Source: Nemertoderma westbladi (lineage: Eukaryota; Xenacoelomorpha; Nemertodermatida; Nemertodermatidae). From it: a stretch of 28,978 nucleotides of DNA. The position numbers were made by a program, and so were the translations under genes. The stretch is from positions 1 to 28,978 of the forward strand of contig JAUCBJ010001422.1 of assembly GCA_032718475.1 (NCBI GenBank). Direction: 5' to 3'. Positions 1 to 7,908 of the stretch are shown in pieces; the first letter of the stretch is position 1, and the number at the start of each line of letters is the position of its first letter. Below the pieces are notes generated by a model. That model searched no databases. It was given only the letters and a program-made list of their open reading frames with translations, and was not told where the DNA came from.

Positions 1-3000
1 CATGGCCAAATCCACCCTTCTGATCACATCGGTTTTAATCCGGAAAATACTGGGTTAGATAGAACCCAGATAGGAAATACGAGGCCTATGGGATTAACCC
101 CTCAGAAGCTTCCAAACCTTAAACTCCCAAAATTTAGTGGCGATCCGATAGAATGGCCCAATTTCTGGGATCGATTTGAGGATGCAATACATAAGAGAAC
201 TGATCTAGCTGGAGCCACTAAATTTACGTATCTAGAAGGCCAACTCTCTGGTGAGGCTTCTTCTTTAGTAAAAAACTTCCAGAGAAGTAATGATGATTAT
301 ATTGAGGCCATTGAACTTCTTAGGACTACTTATGGTCAGAAAAAGTTAATTATGAGGGCTCGTCTCAATACTGTGTTCGATATGGAGTCTCCTAAAGCGA
401 CTTCGAAGGATTTAGCTTCATTTCGAGCAAATTATGAAGCGCAACTGCGTGGAATCAAACAGCTAGGAGGTAATGTGGAGGAATCTGGCTACGTATACGC
501 CGAACTAATTCTTCGTAAGCTTCCTGCTTCAGTTCGTAGTAATATAAATAGGGCCGCTCGCTCCACTTATTGGACGCTTGAGGAGTTACGGGTAGCTCTA
601 AATGATGAAATCGAACAGTTAAGGTCTACTGAGTCACAAAGTACTTACCTAAAACCTCAGAATAACTATGGTAGTAAATTTAAAAGCGATAGTAGAAATT
701 CATCAGCCAATTCTTTGGGTTCTGAAACTGGAGGAACACTTGGCTCTTTCAGCACGACAGCAAGTACACCATTCGATAGGAAACGCAGACCGGTTTCCTG
801 TTATCTATGTAAGGCAGATCACCCTGCCCGATTGTGTGACCAGTATAAGACTCCAAATCTTAAATTAGCTCGAGTTAGAGAATTGCGTTTATGTACAAGA
901 TGTCTTAGACATAAACATTCAGAAGGTAAACCATGTCTCAGTGAGGAAGGTTGTCAAGTATGTAGGAAGGGTCACCATACCATTCTCCATTTGGATTCTA
1001 AACCAAATCCTAGTACAGTTGCAGCTATTACATCTGATTCAGGGGATGTTTGTTTGGCAACTTCGGGTGGATCTACATTACTTCCTACCGCAATCTGTCC
1101 TATAAGATTCCTAAATGATGGGAAGGAGGATGATTACTCTGTTCGTACAATTCTCGATCAAGCTGCACAACGTACTTTTATACTCCGTCGAATTGTCAAG
1201 GCATTAGGATTGGAGACAATTAATAAGGTTTCATCTTCTATAGACGGATTTAATAAGGAAGGACCAAGGAAGGTTTATGATGAAGTTCGTTTCCGAATTT
1301 CAACTTCGGATGGTTTAATTGAGACTTGGGCGTTAGTTGTAGATAAGTTGCCTCTTAGATTATCTTCCCCGGGTCGTACCAAGATGGTCTCTCAACTACA
1401 GCTGCGTGGATTTAAGTTAGCAGATCCTCGTACCGGAGATGATTTATCTGACATTGGGTTGTTGATAGGAGTCGACCAGTACTTTAACTTCGTTTATGGG
1501 GAATGTATTCAAGGTGGTATTTATCGGCTTCCTTCTAATCTTGGTGATGTCATTACTGGTACATTGCCTTTATGTGATTCCCAATCAAACTCAATTCAAT
1601 CAAATGTTATTACGGCTCTCCTTATTGGTTGTGTTGAAGAGTCGGATAATCTTGATGATGCCCTCGAACGACTTTGGAGATTAGATACAATCGGTATCTC
1701 ACCTGATGACACCAACCCTATTGATGAAGTTGTTATGAAGGAATTTGAAGAAAACACTAAGTATGTTGATGGAAGATATGTTGTTCGTCTACCTTGGAAA
1801 CCGGATTTTCCAAGTCTACCATCCAATTACGGATTAACGATAAAGCGACTTCAGTCGACATTGACGAAGTTGTCAAAGAATCCTTTGTTATTGGAATGTT
1901 ATAATAGTATTATTCTTCAACAGTTAGAACGTGGATTTATAGAACTAGCACCCCCCTATATTGCTACGGGTTCTAAAATACACTACCTAGCCCACCATGG
2001 AGTTGAAAAACAATCGATAACAACTCCATTACGAATCGTATTCGATTGTTCGGCACGGGCTGGTCGCGGGTTACCGAGTCTCAACGATTGTTTGTATTCG
2101 GGACCGAGTTTAATCTCACAAGATCTCATTGAAATGCTACTGCGTTTTCGTCTGAACCTGTATTGCGCATTGGCGGATATCGAGAAGGCTTACTTACAGG
2201 TGATATTAGATGAAAACGATCGTGACGTCACACGCTTCATGTGGCCAGAGGATCCAACCAATCCTCACAGTCCTTGGGTCACATATCGATTTCGAGTAGT
2301 CCTTTTTGGTGCTACTTGTTCCCAATTCCTTCTCAATGCTACTGTGCGTCATCATGTCCGCAAACTAAACCCTCCATGTGCTCAACGTATTCTCAATGGT
2401 TTGTACGTAGACAATTTACAAGCTAATGATAATTCTGAGCATTGTTTAATTAATTTTTATAACGAAAGTCGCGGTATTTTAGCCGCTGGTGGGTTTCCTT
2501 TAAGGGAGTGGGTTACTAATTCACCAGAATTAGCTGAGTTGATAAAAGTAAACCATGACGGACCTAAAGTAACTAATAATGAACAAAAGGTTTTGGGATT
2601 ATGTTGGAACATGTCTGATGACGTCATAGGATTCCAAGATAGGAACATGACATCATCAGCGGTTATTTTAACAAAACGTAAGGTTGTTAGTTTGGCATCA
2701 AAGGTTTTTGATCCATTGGGATTCATAAATCCAGTGACAATACGATCTCGTTTATTAATACGTGATATATGGGATCTCGGTATTAAATGGGACGCCCCAC
2801 TCCCAGACAACATTGTAAAAGAGTGGCATAACATTGTTTCTGATCTTATTTTGTGCTTTAGTTTTTGTCTGCCTAGGCAATTATGTGTAACTCCTGAAGC
2901 ATCTATACACGCTTTTTGTGATGCATCAGGAAAAGCTTTCGGTGCTGTTATTTATATTGTTTTAGATAATATTTCTAAACTTGTGATTTCCAAGTGTAAA

Positions 3001-5238
3001 CTTGCTCCAATCAAGGGTGGTAAAACCACGCCTTCATTACCGCAGCTAGAATTGACAGCTGCTGCTATTGGATCAAAACTTCTAAAGTTTGTAACAAACG
3101 TTTATAAAGTTGAAACTGATAATAGTAATAAATTATTTTTGTGGACTGATAGTAAAATAACATTGGCCTGGATTAATTCTGACAAAATACAAAAACCGTA
3201 TATCCAACGCCGTGTTCTAGAAATAAGAGAAAACTTACCCAATGGTACATTTCTTTATGTACCAACAGACGACAATCCAGCTGATTGTTTATCTCGTGGT
3301 ATTTCGGCCAAGAAATTACTTAAATTTAATTTATGGATTTCTGGTCCAACCTGGCTCACATCTGCTAATTGGCCAAATCAAAATGATATTTCTGTTGACC
3401 AAATGGAGCCAGGTGAACAGCCAATTGTATCTATTGCAACAATGTCTGTTAATGAGACTGTTATTTGTACTCCCCCTGTTATATGTCCAATCGATATTAA
3501 ACGTTTTGGGAATTTCAATAAGTTGATAACTGTAACAGCTTTAGTATTTCGTTTTATTAGAAATTTAAAGTGTGCAATTGTTGATAAATCTCGTACTCGT
3601 ACTATAGTTGATATTGTGCCAAGTAATGTGCATTTTAATATTTTTCCATTGTTACGAGTGAGTGAAGTGCGCGATGCTGAAATTTGGTTAGTCCAACAGG
3701 CACAGCGTGAATCTTATCCGGAGGTTTGGGATTACTTGATTACTTCTAAAGGTCGTATGCCAACTATTGTGCGTCAATTACGTCTTACTATGATGGATGG
3801 TGTGATTCGTAGTGTGGGAAGAATCGACAATGCCAATCTGCCATGGGAAACTAAATACCCCTTGTTTCTACCATCCCACCATTGGTTAACACATTTAATC
3901 ATTAAGTACACGCATGAACATTTAGTTAAGCACTCGGGTATTGCAGATACAGTAGTTTTCTTAAGACAGAGGTGGTGGATTCCAGCTATCCGTCAACGAG
4001 TTCGATCTCTGTGCAGACAGTGTACAACATGTCGTAAAATTCAAGGACCCCATTATCAAGTACCCCCTCCTCCCCCATTACCTAACATTCGAGTACAGGA
4101 ATGTCATCCATTTAAGTGTAGTGGTGTAGATTACACCGGCAGTTTATTAGTGAAAGACAACGACGACAAATTCAAGGTGTATATAGCATTATTTACTTGT
4201 GCTGCGAGTCGTGCGGTCCATTTAGAAATAGTGCGTGATAATAGTACTGATGCTTTCCTACTGGCTCTGCGACGATTTGTTGGGCGGCGAGGGTGTCCCT
4301 CGAGATTGTTGAGTGATAATTCGTCGACATTCACCTCAGCAGATGGTTGTTTAAGGCAGGCCAAAGAAGACCCTAGTGTCAGTAAGTTCTTATTGTCACA
4401 TCGAATTACATGGGATTTTATCCCCCCAGCAGCACCATGGTTTGGCGGGATATGGGAACGCCTGGTGCGAATGATGAAGACTAGTTTGAAGAAGGTGTTA
4501 GGTTGCGCGTTAATATCTCTAGAAGAGTTGCAAACGCTTATTGTTGAAGTTGAGTGTATAATGAATGACAGACCTCTTACCTATGTTTCGGGAGATAATA
4601 ATGATCCACAGCCACTAACTCCATCAATGTTAATATCAGGTCACCGCATTAATACATTGTATAATCCCAATAGCCTCGATAGTGATGTGTGGCGTGATCC
4701 CGATTATTGTCCAACTGTATCTAGAGATAGTCTAACTCGTGGTCATCTTCGTTTGCTAAAGTTATTGAGTGATCTGTGGACCCGGTGGTCCAAGGAATAT
4801 TTAACAACATTGCGGGAGCACCATCGTTGGAATTCTCGTGACCCTAGTAATGTTGTGAGTGTTGGAGACGTAGTTCTCATCCATGATAATGTCCTACCGC
4901 GTGGGCGTTGGAATCTAGGCAAGGTGATAGACTTACATCCGGGTAATGACGGGTGGGTTCGATTCGTAACCTTACGTACTGCTACGGGAATATACAAGAG
5001 ACCAATTAAGAAACTCTATCCAATAGAATTAGCGTCTCCCGCCTCCGACGATCCTATTGGTAACAACCCTATGGTTTCTGCACGCCCCCAAGCGGTGGTT
5101 AAGTTCGACAATCCTTCAGAACGCCAGCCCTCACAGCGTAAGGCGGCTCAATCGGCTAGAGAGAGAGTTTCATCTTATTATGACGATATTAGTGAGTCTT
5201 CAAAGTCTGAGTGCAGTTCTGGAAGTGAAGGTTTTTAG
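1..5238 (+). CDS. BEL/Pao LTR retrotransposon gag-pol polyprotein, 5' end outside window
   Basis: The frame is open from base 1; the first in-window ATG is at 88, so the true N-terminus lies upstream. Residues are counted from that ATG. A gag-like DUF1759 region (about 8-165, opening LPNLKLPKFSGDPIEW) is followed by zinc knuckles (about 237-300, first CYLCKADHPARLC). Next comes a DUF1758 aspartic-protease-like region (ILDQAAQRTF near 355), then the reverse transcriptase (about 640-800, with YVDN near 773-776). A Pao-type RNase H follows (FCDAS near 944, LPQLELTAA, LWTDSK, DDNPADCLSRG). The integrase has a zinc-binding head and D, D, E residues in GVDYTG, LSDNSSTF and GGIWERL (about 1347, 1410, 1458). 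DUF5641 closes the protein (about 1530-1690). This order is diagnostic of BEL/Pao. The frame has no internal stop, so the copy is young or still coding. Oddities are DQA where the protease usually has D-[ST/Q]-G, and YVDN in place of YVDD. Confidence 0.95.
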   Translation, partial: HGQIHPSDHIGFNPENTGLDRTQIGNTRPMGLTPQKLPNLKLPKFSGDPIEWPNFWDRFEDAIHKRTDLAGATKFTYLEGQLSGEASSLVKNFQRSNDDYIEAIELLRTTYGQKKLIMRARLNTVFDMESPKATSKDLASFRANYEAQLRGIKQLGGNVEESGYVYAELILRKLPASVRSNINRAARSTYWTLEELRVALNDEIEQLRSTESQSTYLKPQNNYGSKFKSDSRNSSANSLGSETGGTLGSFSTTASTPFDRKRRPVSCYLCKADHPARLCDQYKTPNLKLARVRELRLCTRCLRHKHSEGKPCLSEEGCQVCRKGHHTILHLDSKPNPSTVAAITSDSGDVCLATSGGSTLLPTAICPIRFLNDGKEDDYSVRTILDQAAQRTFILRRIVKALGLETINKVSSSIDGFNKEGPRKVYDEVRFRISTSDGLIETWALVVDKLPLRLSSPGRTKMVSQLQLRGFKLADPRTGDDLSDIGLLIGVDQYFNFVYGECIQGGIYRLPSNLGDVITGTLPLCDSQSNSIQSNVITALLIGCVEESDNLDDALERLWRLDTIGISPDDTNPIDEVVMKEFEENTKYVDGRYVVRLPWKPDFPSLPSNYGLTIKRLQSTLTKLSKNPLLLECYNSIILQQLERGFIELAPPYIATGSKIHYLAHHGVEKQSITTPLRIVFDCSARAGRGLPSLNDCLYSGPSLISQDLIEMLLRFRLNLYCALADIEKAYLQVILDENDRDVTRFMWPEDPTNPHSPWVTYRFRVVLFGATCSQFLLNATVRHHVRKLNPPCAQRILNGLYVDNLQANDNSEHCLINFYNESRGILAAGGFPLREWVTNSPELAELIKVNHDGPKVTNNEQKVLGLCWNMSDDVIGFQDRNMTSSAVILTKRKVVSLASKVFDPLGFINPVTIRSRLLIRDIWDLGIKWDAPLPDNIVKEWHNIVSDLILCFSFCLPRQLCVTPEASIHAFCDASGKAFGAVIYIVLDNISKLVISKCKLAPIKGGKTTPSLPQLELTAAAIGSKLLKFVTNVYKVETDNSNKLFLWTDSKITLAWINSDKIQKPYIQRRVLEIRENLPNGTFLYVPTDDNPADCLSRGISAKKLLKFNLWISGPTWLTSANWPNQNDISVDQMEPGEQPIVSIATMSVNETVICTPPVICPIDIKRFGNFNKLITVTALVFRFIRNLKCAIVDKSRTRTIVDIVPSNVHFNIFPLLRVSEVRDAEIWLVQQAQRESYPEVWDYLITSKGRMPTIVRQLRLTMMDGVIRSVGRIDNANLPWETKYPLFLPSHHWLTHLIIKYTHEHLVKHSGIADTVVFLRQRWWIPAIRQRVRSLCRQCTTCRKIQGPHYQVPPPPPLPNIRVQECHPFKCSGVDYTGSLLVKDNDDKFKVYIALFTCAASRAVHLEIVRDNSTDAFLLALRRFVGRRGCPSRLLSDNSSTFTSADGCLRQAKEDPSVSKFLLSHRITWDFIPPAAPWFGGIWERLVRMMKTSLKKVLGCALISLEELQTLIVEVECIMNDRPLTYVSGDNNDPQPLTPSMLISGHRINTLYNPNSLDSDVWRDPDYCPTVSRDSLTRGHLRLLKLLSDLWTRWSKEYLTTLREHHRWNSRDPSNVVSVGDVVLIHDNVLPRGRWNLGKVIDLHPGNDGWVRFVTLRTATGIYKRPIKKLYPIELASPASDDPIGNNPMVSARPQAVVKFDNPSERQPSQRKAAQSARERVSSYYDDISESSKSECSSGSEGF

Positions 5239-5355
5239 TAACAAATGACGGATTTGTAGTTAGTTAAATATGTATTGTTCAGTAATTGTTATTTACGAAA
5301 GATGTTTGTAATAATTTTAGTGTATATTATTTGCAACTGTACCCAATTGATTATT

Positions 5356-5369
5356 TTTGGGCGGGAGAA
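5356..5369 (+). other. Polypurine tract of the BEL/Pao element
   Basis: A T-run followed by GGGCGGGAGAA lies directly before a TGT that begins the presumed 3' LTR. A purine-rich primer for plus-strand DNA synthesis is expected exactly here. The call rests on position and composition. Confidence 0.7.
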
Positions 5370-5661
5370 TGTAATAAAGTTATTACAGTAGATTTATACT
5401 ATTTTATACTGTATACTTCTTTTGGTGAAGGTTTACTACCGGTACAGTGCTGATAGATGATTTATTGTTTGAGAGACAAGCCAGCAAGCAGATTATATAT
5501 TTAGTATTGTCTGACAGCTGACCCCTTTTCTTGTTGCTTTAGCTGACTGCCGGATGCAGTCAGCATTATGTTCGACTGAAGGCTGATTGTTGGATACAGT
5601 CAGCACTTATATATTTGGTGTGCGTATATTCCGCACAATTGTCAGTGAACCTTGACAACCA
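5370..5661 (+). repeat. 3' LTR of the BEL/Pao element
   Basis: The LTR starts with TGTAATAAAG right after the polypurine tract. It ends around TTGACAACCA, where similarity to the neighbouring LINE begins; the end is uncertain by several bases. The 5' LTR is outside the window, so the two cannot be compared. Two hairpins sit inside: 5542-5564 (9-bp perfect arms GCTGACTGC/GCAGTCAGC, loop CGGAT) and 5582-5604 (related arms with one G-T wobble, loop TGGAT). Confidence 0.65.
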
Positions 5662-5746
5662 TCAAGAAATGTAGTGATGATAAGGTCATAAGCTCCAGGG
5701 ATGGCTTGCTTGAGCATGTGGATGATACTTCGCTACTTTGGATCAT
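5662..5746 (+). pseudogene. LINE fragment, left part, split by the retrozyme insertion
   Basis: CATAAGCTCCAGGGATGG and the following GAGCATGTGGATGA match the LINE copies at 17556-18240 and 18939-20472, at the segment between the RT domain and the C-terminal DDFCYLGSWI motif. The match stops at GGATCAT (5746) and resumes with a duplicated copy at 7909. The frame is broken. The BEL/Pao LTR abuts it on the left, so BEL may also have inserted into this LINE; the other side would be off-window. Confidence 0.75.
5733..5746 (+). repeat. Left target-site duplication of the retrozyme-like insertion
   Basis: CTACTTTGGATCAT matches TTACTTGGGATCAT at 7909-7922 at 12 of 14 bases. Joining the two sides at this duplication restores the continuous LINE sequence seen near 17629-17642, so everything between them is an insertion. 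Confidence 0.8.
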
Positions 5747-6007
5747 TTATTATAGGAAGGGATCTAGGGGTCTTAAACTCGAATGATAAGTTTATTTTCC
5801 CGAAAATAACTTATCTTTTATTAGCGGAATTGTAGGACTAATCCCATAACATGCGTACTTTTTAACCGGGTAGTGTACAAAAATTCGGATTCGAACCTGG
5901 GACTTCGAGGTGGAAGCCGAGATAACAACCACTAGGCCACAGGTTCTTGAGATATGGAGTATTACTTTCAAAGCCAGCTGCCATTTTATTAGCCCCTGAT
6001 TTTTTAT
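5747..6007 (-). mobile_element. Inverted, ribozyme-less copy of the retrozyme-like repeat
   Basis: Read on the minus strand, this segment matches the direct units: the ATAAAAAATCAGGGGC start, the tRNA-like A and B boxes, and the block ending CTTCCTATAATAA. Immediately after the B box (GGTTCGAATCC) about 90 nt are missing, which in unit 1 is roughly 6063-6153. The deletion removes the entire hammerhead and the adjacent spacer. The inverted copy joins the first direct unit head-to-head near 6007/6008. Similar inverted partial copies are known in Penelope-like element insertions. Confidence 0.85.
5887..5939 (-). promoter_or_regulatory. tRNA-like Pol III A and B boxes in the inverted copy
   Basis: On the minus strand, TGGCCTAGTGG (5929-5939) matches the A-box consensus TRGYNNARNGG and GGTTCGAATCC (5887-5897) matches the B box. 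Their spacing is that of a tRNA gene or tRNA-derived SINE. Transcription itself is inferred. Confidence 0.7.
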
Positions 6008-6010
6008 CTG

Positions 6011-6060
6011 TGGCCCAGTGGTTGTCTTGGCTTCCACCTCAAGGTCCCAGGTTCGAATCC
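6011..6060 (+). promoter_or_regulatory. tRNA-like Pol III promoter, unit 1
   Basis: The A box TGGCCCAGTGG is at 6011-6021 and the B box GGTTCGAATCC at 6050-6060; both fit consensus. No complete tRNA cloverleaf is evident, and the T-arm pairing is poor. The hammerhead stem I begins within two bases of the B box. Confidence 0.75.
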
Positions 6061-6110
6061 GACACCACGCTGATGAGACCCAGTAAGGTCGAAACGAGTA
6101 CGTGGTTTGG
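6059..6110 (+). ncRNA. Type I hammerhead ribozyme, unit 1
   Basis: The core CTGATGA (6070-6076) is followed by stem II GACC/GGTC (6077-6080 with 6087-6090, loop CAGTAA) and GAAA (6091-6094). A very short stem III leads to GTA (6098-6100), with the expected cleavage after 6100. Stem I pairs CCACG (6065-6069) with CGTGG (6101-6105), followed by an internal loop and an outer CC/GG pair. Every invariant hammerhead nucleotide is present. Stem III (ACGAGT) carries a G-A mismatch here, so activity may be weaker than in unit 2 or need a dimer. Confidence 0.88.
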
Positions 6111-6421
6111 AAAGATATGAGATATTAATTTCAAGAAAAATTACGCGATTCTTAAATTTGTACACTACCCGGTTAAAAAGTACGCATGTGAAGGGATTAG
6201 TCCTACAATTGCGCCAAAAAAAGATAAGTTATTTTCGGTAAAATAAACTTATCATTCGAGGTTAAGACCCCTAGATCCCTTCCTATAATAAATGTATCAT
6301 AGAAAAAAACACCGCGAAAAATGCAGCTTGCCAACACATAGTTAATATCAATAATAAAAAATCAGGGGCTAATAAAATGGCAGCTGGCTTTGAAATTAAT
6401 ACTCCATATCTCAAGAACCTG

Positions 6422-6474
6422 TGGCCTAGTGGTTGTTGTCTCGGATTCCACCTCGAGGTCCCAGGTTCGAATCC
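6422..6474 (+). promoter_or_regulatory. tRNA-like Pol III promoter, unit 2
   Basis: The A box TGGCCTAGTGG is at 6422-6432 and the B box GGTTCGAATCC at 6464-6474, arranged as in unit 1 and just upstream of the second hammerhead. Confidence 0.75.
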
Positions 6475-6524
6475 GACACCATGCTGATGAGACCCAGTAA
6501 GGTCGAAACGCGTACGTGGTTTGG
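6473..6524 (+). ncRNA. Type I hammerhead ribozyme, unit 2
   Basis: The core CTGATGA is at 6484-6490, stem II GACC/GGTC at 6491-6494 with 6501-6504, and GAAA at 6505-6508. Stem III is the self-complementary ACGCGT (6508-6513), with H17 = A at 6514 and cleavage expected after it. Stem I pairs CCATG (6479-6483) with CGTGG (6515-6519); one C-G pair of unit 1 becomes a U-G wobble, so pairing is kept. The palindromic stem III is too short to close a loop well in a monomer and fits the dimeric mode known for short-stem-III type I hammerheads. Confidence 0.88.
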
Positions 6525-6548
6525 AGAGATATGAGATATTAATTTCAA

Positions 6549-6561
6549 TAAAAATTACGCG
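6549..6561 (+). repeat. Left target-site duplication of the Penelope-like element
   Basis: TAAAAATTACGCG is repeated exactly at 7705-7717. The uninterrupted homologue in unit 1 (6134-6146) has GAAAAATTACGCG running straight into ATTCTTAAATTTG, confirming that 6562-7704 is inserted DNA. Confidence 0.9.
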
Positions 6562-6912
6562 GTACTTTTATTTAATTGTCAAGCAATGAAGTAAAAACCT
6601 TGCCGGTAGGTATGCAGTACAAATGAAACAGTAAAAAAGCAACTGACCTGTAGACGATGCATGCAATCAGTGATCAGCTGACAACAGTCAGCTGATCAGT
6701 AGGTTTCGCCCCAATGGGGGCTTTCTCGAAGTAGCTAGAGCTAGAAAGGAGACAATAGATAGAAGTTCCCAAGGGAGAAAGAAAGGTAAAGTGAATCAAG
6801 GTAGAAGTGTATCCGTCTAACCACTGGGAAGCAGCACCTCAAACTTGCGCCAATCACGTTTCTGTTTGTTAATGGCGGGTTGACGCGTACGTATATAAAA
6901 CATTTCAAGTTT
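6562..6912 (-). repeat. Left inverted arm of the Penelope-like element
   Basis: It matches the reverse complement of 7334-7671 closely, from GTACTTTTATTTAATTG at its outer end to ATTTCAAGTTT at the inner end. It differs mainly by about 18 extra bases (GCCCCAATGGGGGC and neighbours, near 6708-6726) and by one fewer ACGCGT-like repeat near 6885. Confidence 0.88.
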
Positions 6913-6913
6913 C

Positions 6914-7435
6914 ATTTGTAAGTTTGAGTACCGCGGTTGGGCCACCGAACTTTTTGTTCGTAGGTTGCGTGGTCTAGTACCAAGGTCTTGCACACGGCCA
7001 GTGCGATTTGTTTACACAACTGCCAAACTGCACCAATCGCTACCATCATTGAAACATCCGGTTCCAGATATTCTTGCGCCTAATGTCGTTTATTCTTCCT
7101 CTTGTCCCGCTTGTAAGGGGGAATATGTTGGACATACCATCCAGCACTTGTTTGAACGCGTTAGACAGCATCAAGACGGGTCGGCCAATGATGGTAGTGA
7201 ACAAAACAAGACAGTTCACAACCATATCATGACACACCGCGGCGAGCCCAATACACGGTGGTTGACGGACTGGCGTGAGTTCTTCAAGCATTTCAAAGTA
7301 ATTGCACGGCACCCATTGCGGCCTGTCCTGCAAAAACTTGAAATATTTTATATACGTACGCGTACGCGTCAGCCCGCCATTAACAAACAGAAACGTGATT
7401 GGCGCAAGTTTGAGGTGCTGCTTCCCAGTGGTTAG
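6914..7435 (+). pseudogene. Penelope-like element C-terminal fragment with GIY-YIG endonuclease domain
   Basis: The frame is open from the junction near 6913 to the TAG at 7433-7435, with no credible start codon. Visible are PVRFVYTTAKL, then VVYSSSCPACKGEYVG, a metazoan-PLE variant of GIY...YIG with the usual Cys pair between. HLFERVRQHQ follows with the conserved Arg, and later LEIFYIRTRTRQPAIN with the catalytic-type Glu. In Penelope-like elements this domain follows the RT and nicks target DNA. The RT is absent, so the fragment cannot transpose alone. The domain itself has no stop or frameshift. Confidence 0.85.
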
Positions 7436-7671
7436 ACGGATACACGTCTACCTTGTTTCACTTTACCTTTCTTTCTCCCTTGGGAACTTCTATCTATTGT
7501 CTCCTTTCTAGCTCTAGCTACTTGAGAAACCTACTGATCAGCTGACAGTTGTCAGCTGATCACTGATTGCATGCAACGTCTACAGGTAAGTTGCTTTTTT
7601 ACTTTTCCATTTGTACTGCATACCTACCGGTAAGGTTTTTACTTCATTACTTGACAATTAAATAAAAGTAC
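7334..7671 (+). repeat. Right (direct) arm of the Penelope-like element
   Basis: It contains the last ~34 codons of the GIY-YIG frame and the 3' non-coding end, and pairs with 6562-6912 in inverted orientation. Internal palindromes such as TGATCAGCTGACAGTTGTCAGCTGATCA near 7536-7563 would form a strong hairpin. Confidence 0.85.
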
Positions 7672-7704
7672 TACTATATTGCATTAACTCAAGCTTTTTA
7701 ATTC

Positions 7705-7717
7705 TAAAAATTACGCG
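7705..7717 (+). repeat. Right target-site duplication of the Penelope-like element
   Basis: This is an exact copy of 6549-6561; retrozyme sequence resumes directly after it with ATTCCTAAATTTGTACAC. Confidence 0.9.
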
Positions 7718-7908
7718 ATTCCTAAATTTGTACACTACCCGGTTAAAAAGTACATATGTGATGGGATTAGTCCTACAATTGCGCCAATAAAAGATAAGTT
7801 ATTTTCGGTAAAATAAACTTATCATTTGAGGTTAAGACCCCTAGATCCCTTCCTATAATAAATGTATCATAACAAACACCTCGAACAATACAGCTTGCCA
7901 ACACATTG
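7718..7908 (+). mobile_element. Retrozyme-like unit 3, right part
   Basis: It continues the body of the unit interrupted at 6561: GTACACTACCCGGTT, CCCCTAGATCCCTTCC and CAGCTTGCCAACACATTG match unit 1/2. It stops before the tRNA-like region, where the right target-site duplication starts (7909). The insertion therefore ends in the middle of the repeat unit and not at a ribozyme cleavage site. Confidence 0.85.

Larger units (their letters stand above)
6008..6561 (+). mobile_element. Retrozyme-like tandem: tRNA-like promoter plus hammerhead ribozyme, ~414-bp unit
   Basis: Two direct head-to-tail units have their hammerhead cores at 6070 and 6484, exactly 414 bp apart. Each holds a tRNA-like A box and B box, then the hammerhead, then a shared ~330-bp body with GTACACTACCCGGTT and CCCCTAGATCCCTTCC. 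A third unit starts at 6515, is interrupted by the Penelope-like element, and resumes at 7718. Self-cleavage at both sites would release a monomer covering 6101-6514. The design resembles animal retrozymes and the schistosome Sm-alpha SINE-like hammerhead elements, both known to combine tandem copies with type I hammerheads. No protein is encoded. Confidence 0.85.
6562..7704 (+). mobile_element. Penelope-like element, truncated, with inverted 5' partial copy
   Basis: The insertion is bounded by a 13-bp perfect duplication. The left 6562-6912 is an inverted copy of the element's 3' part (7334-7671); it includes the end of the coding region as well as the non-coding end. The direct copy begins near 6913, carries the GIY-YIG region and ends with about 30 bp absent from the inverted arm. 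The RT domain is missing, so the copy is 5' truncated. Inverted pseudo-LTR arrangements are a known hallmark of Penelope-like elements. Confidence 0.85.

Noticed and set aside
6011-6060. Functional tRNA gene
   Set aside because: The A and B boxes are good, but no complete cloverleaf or acceptor stem forms, and the sequence runs straight into the hammerhead as part of a repeat.
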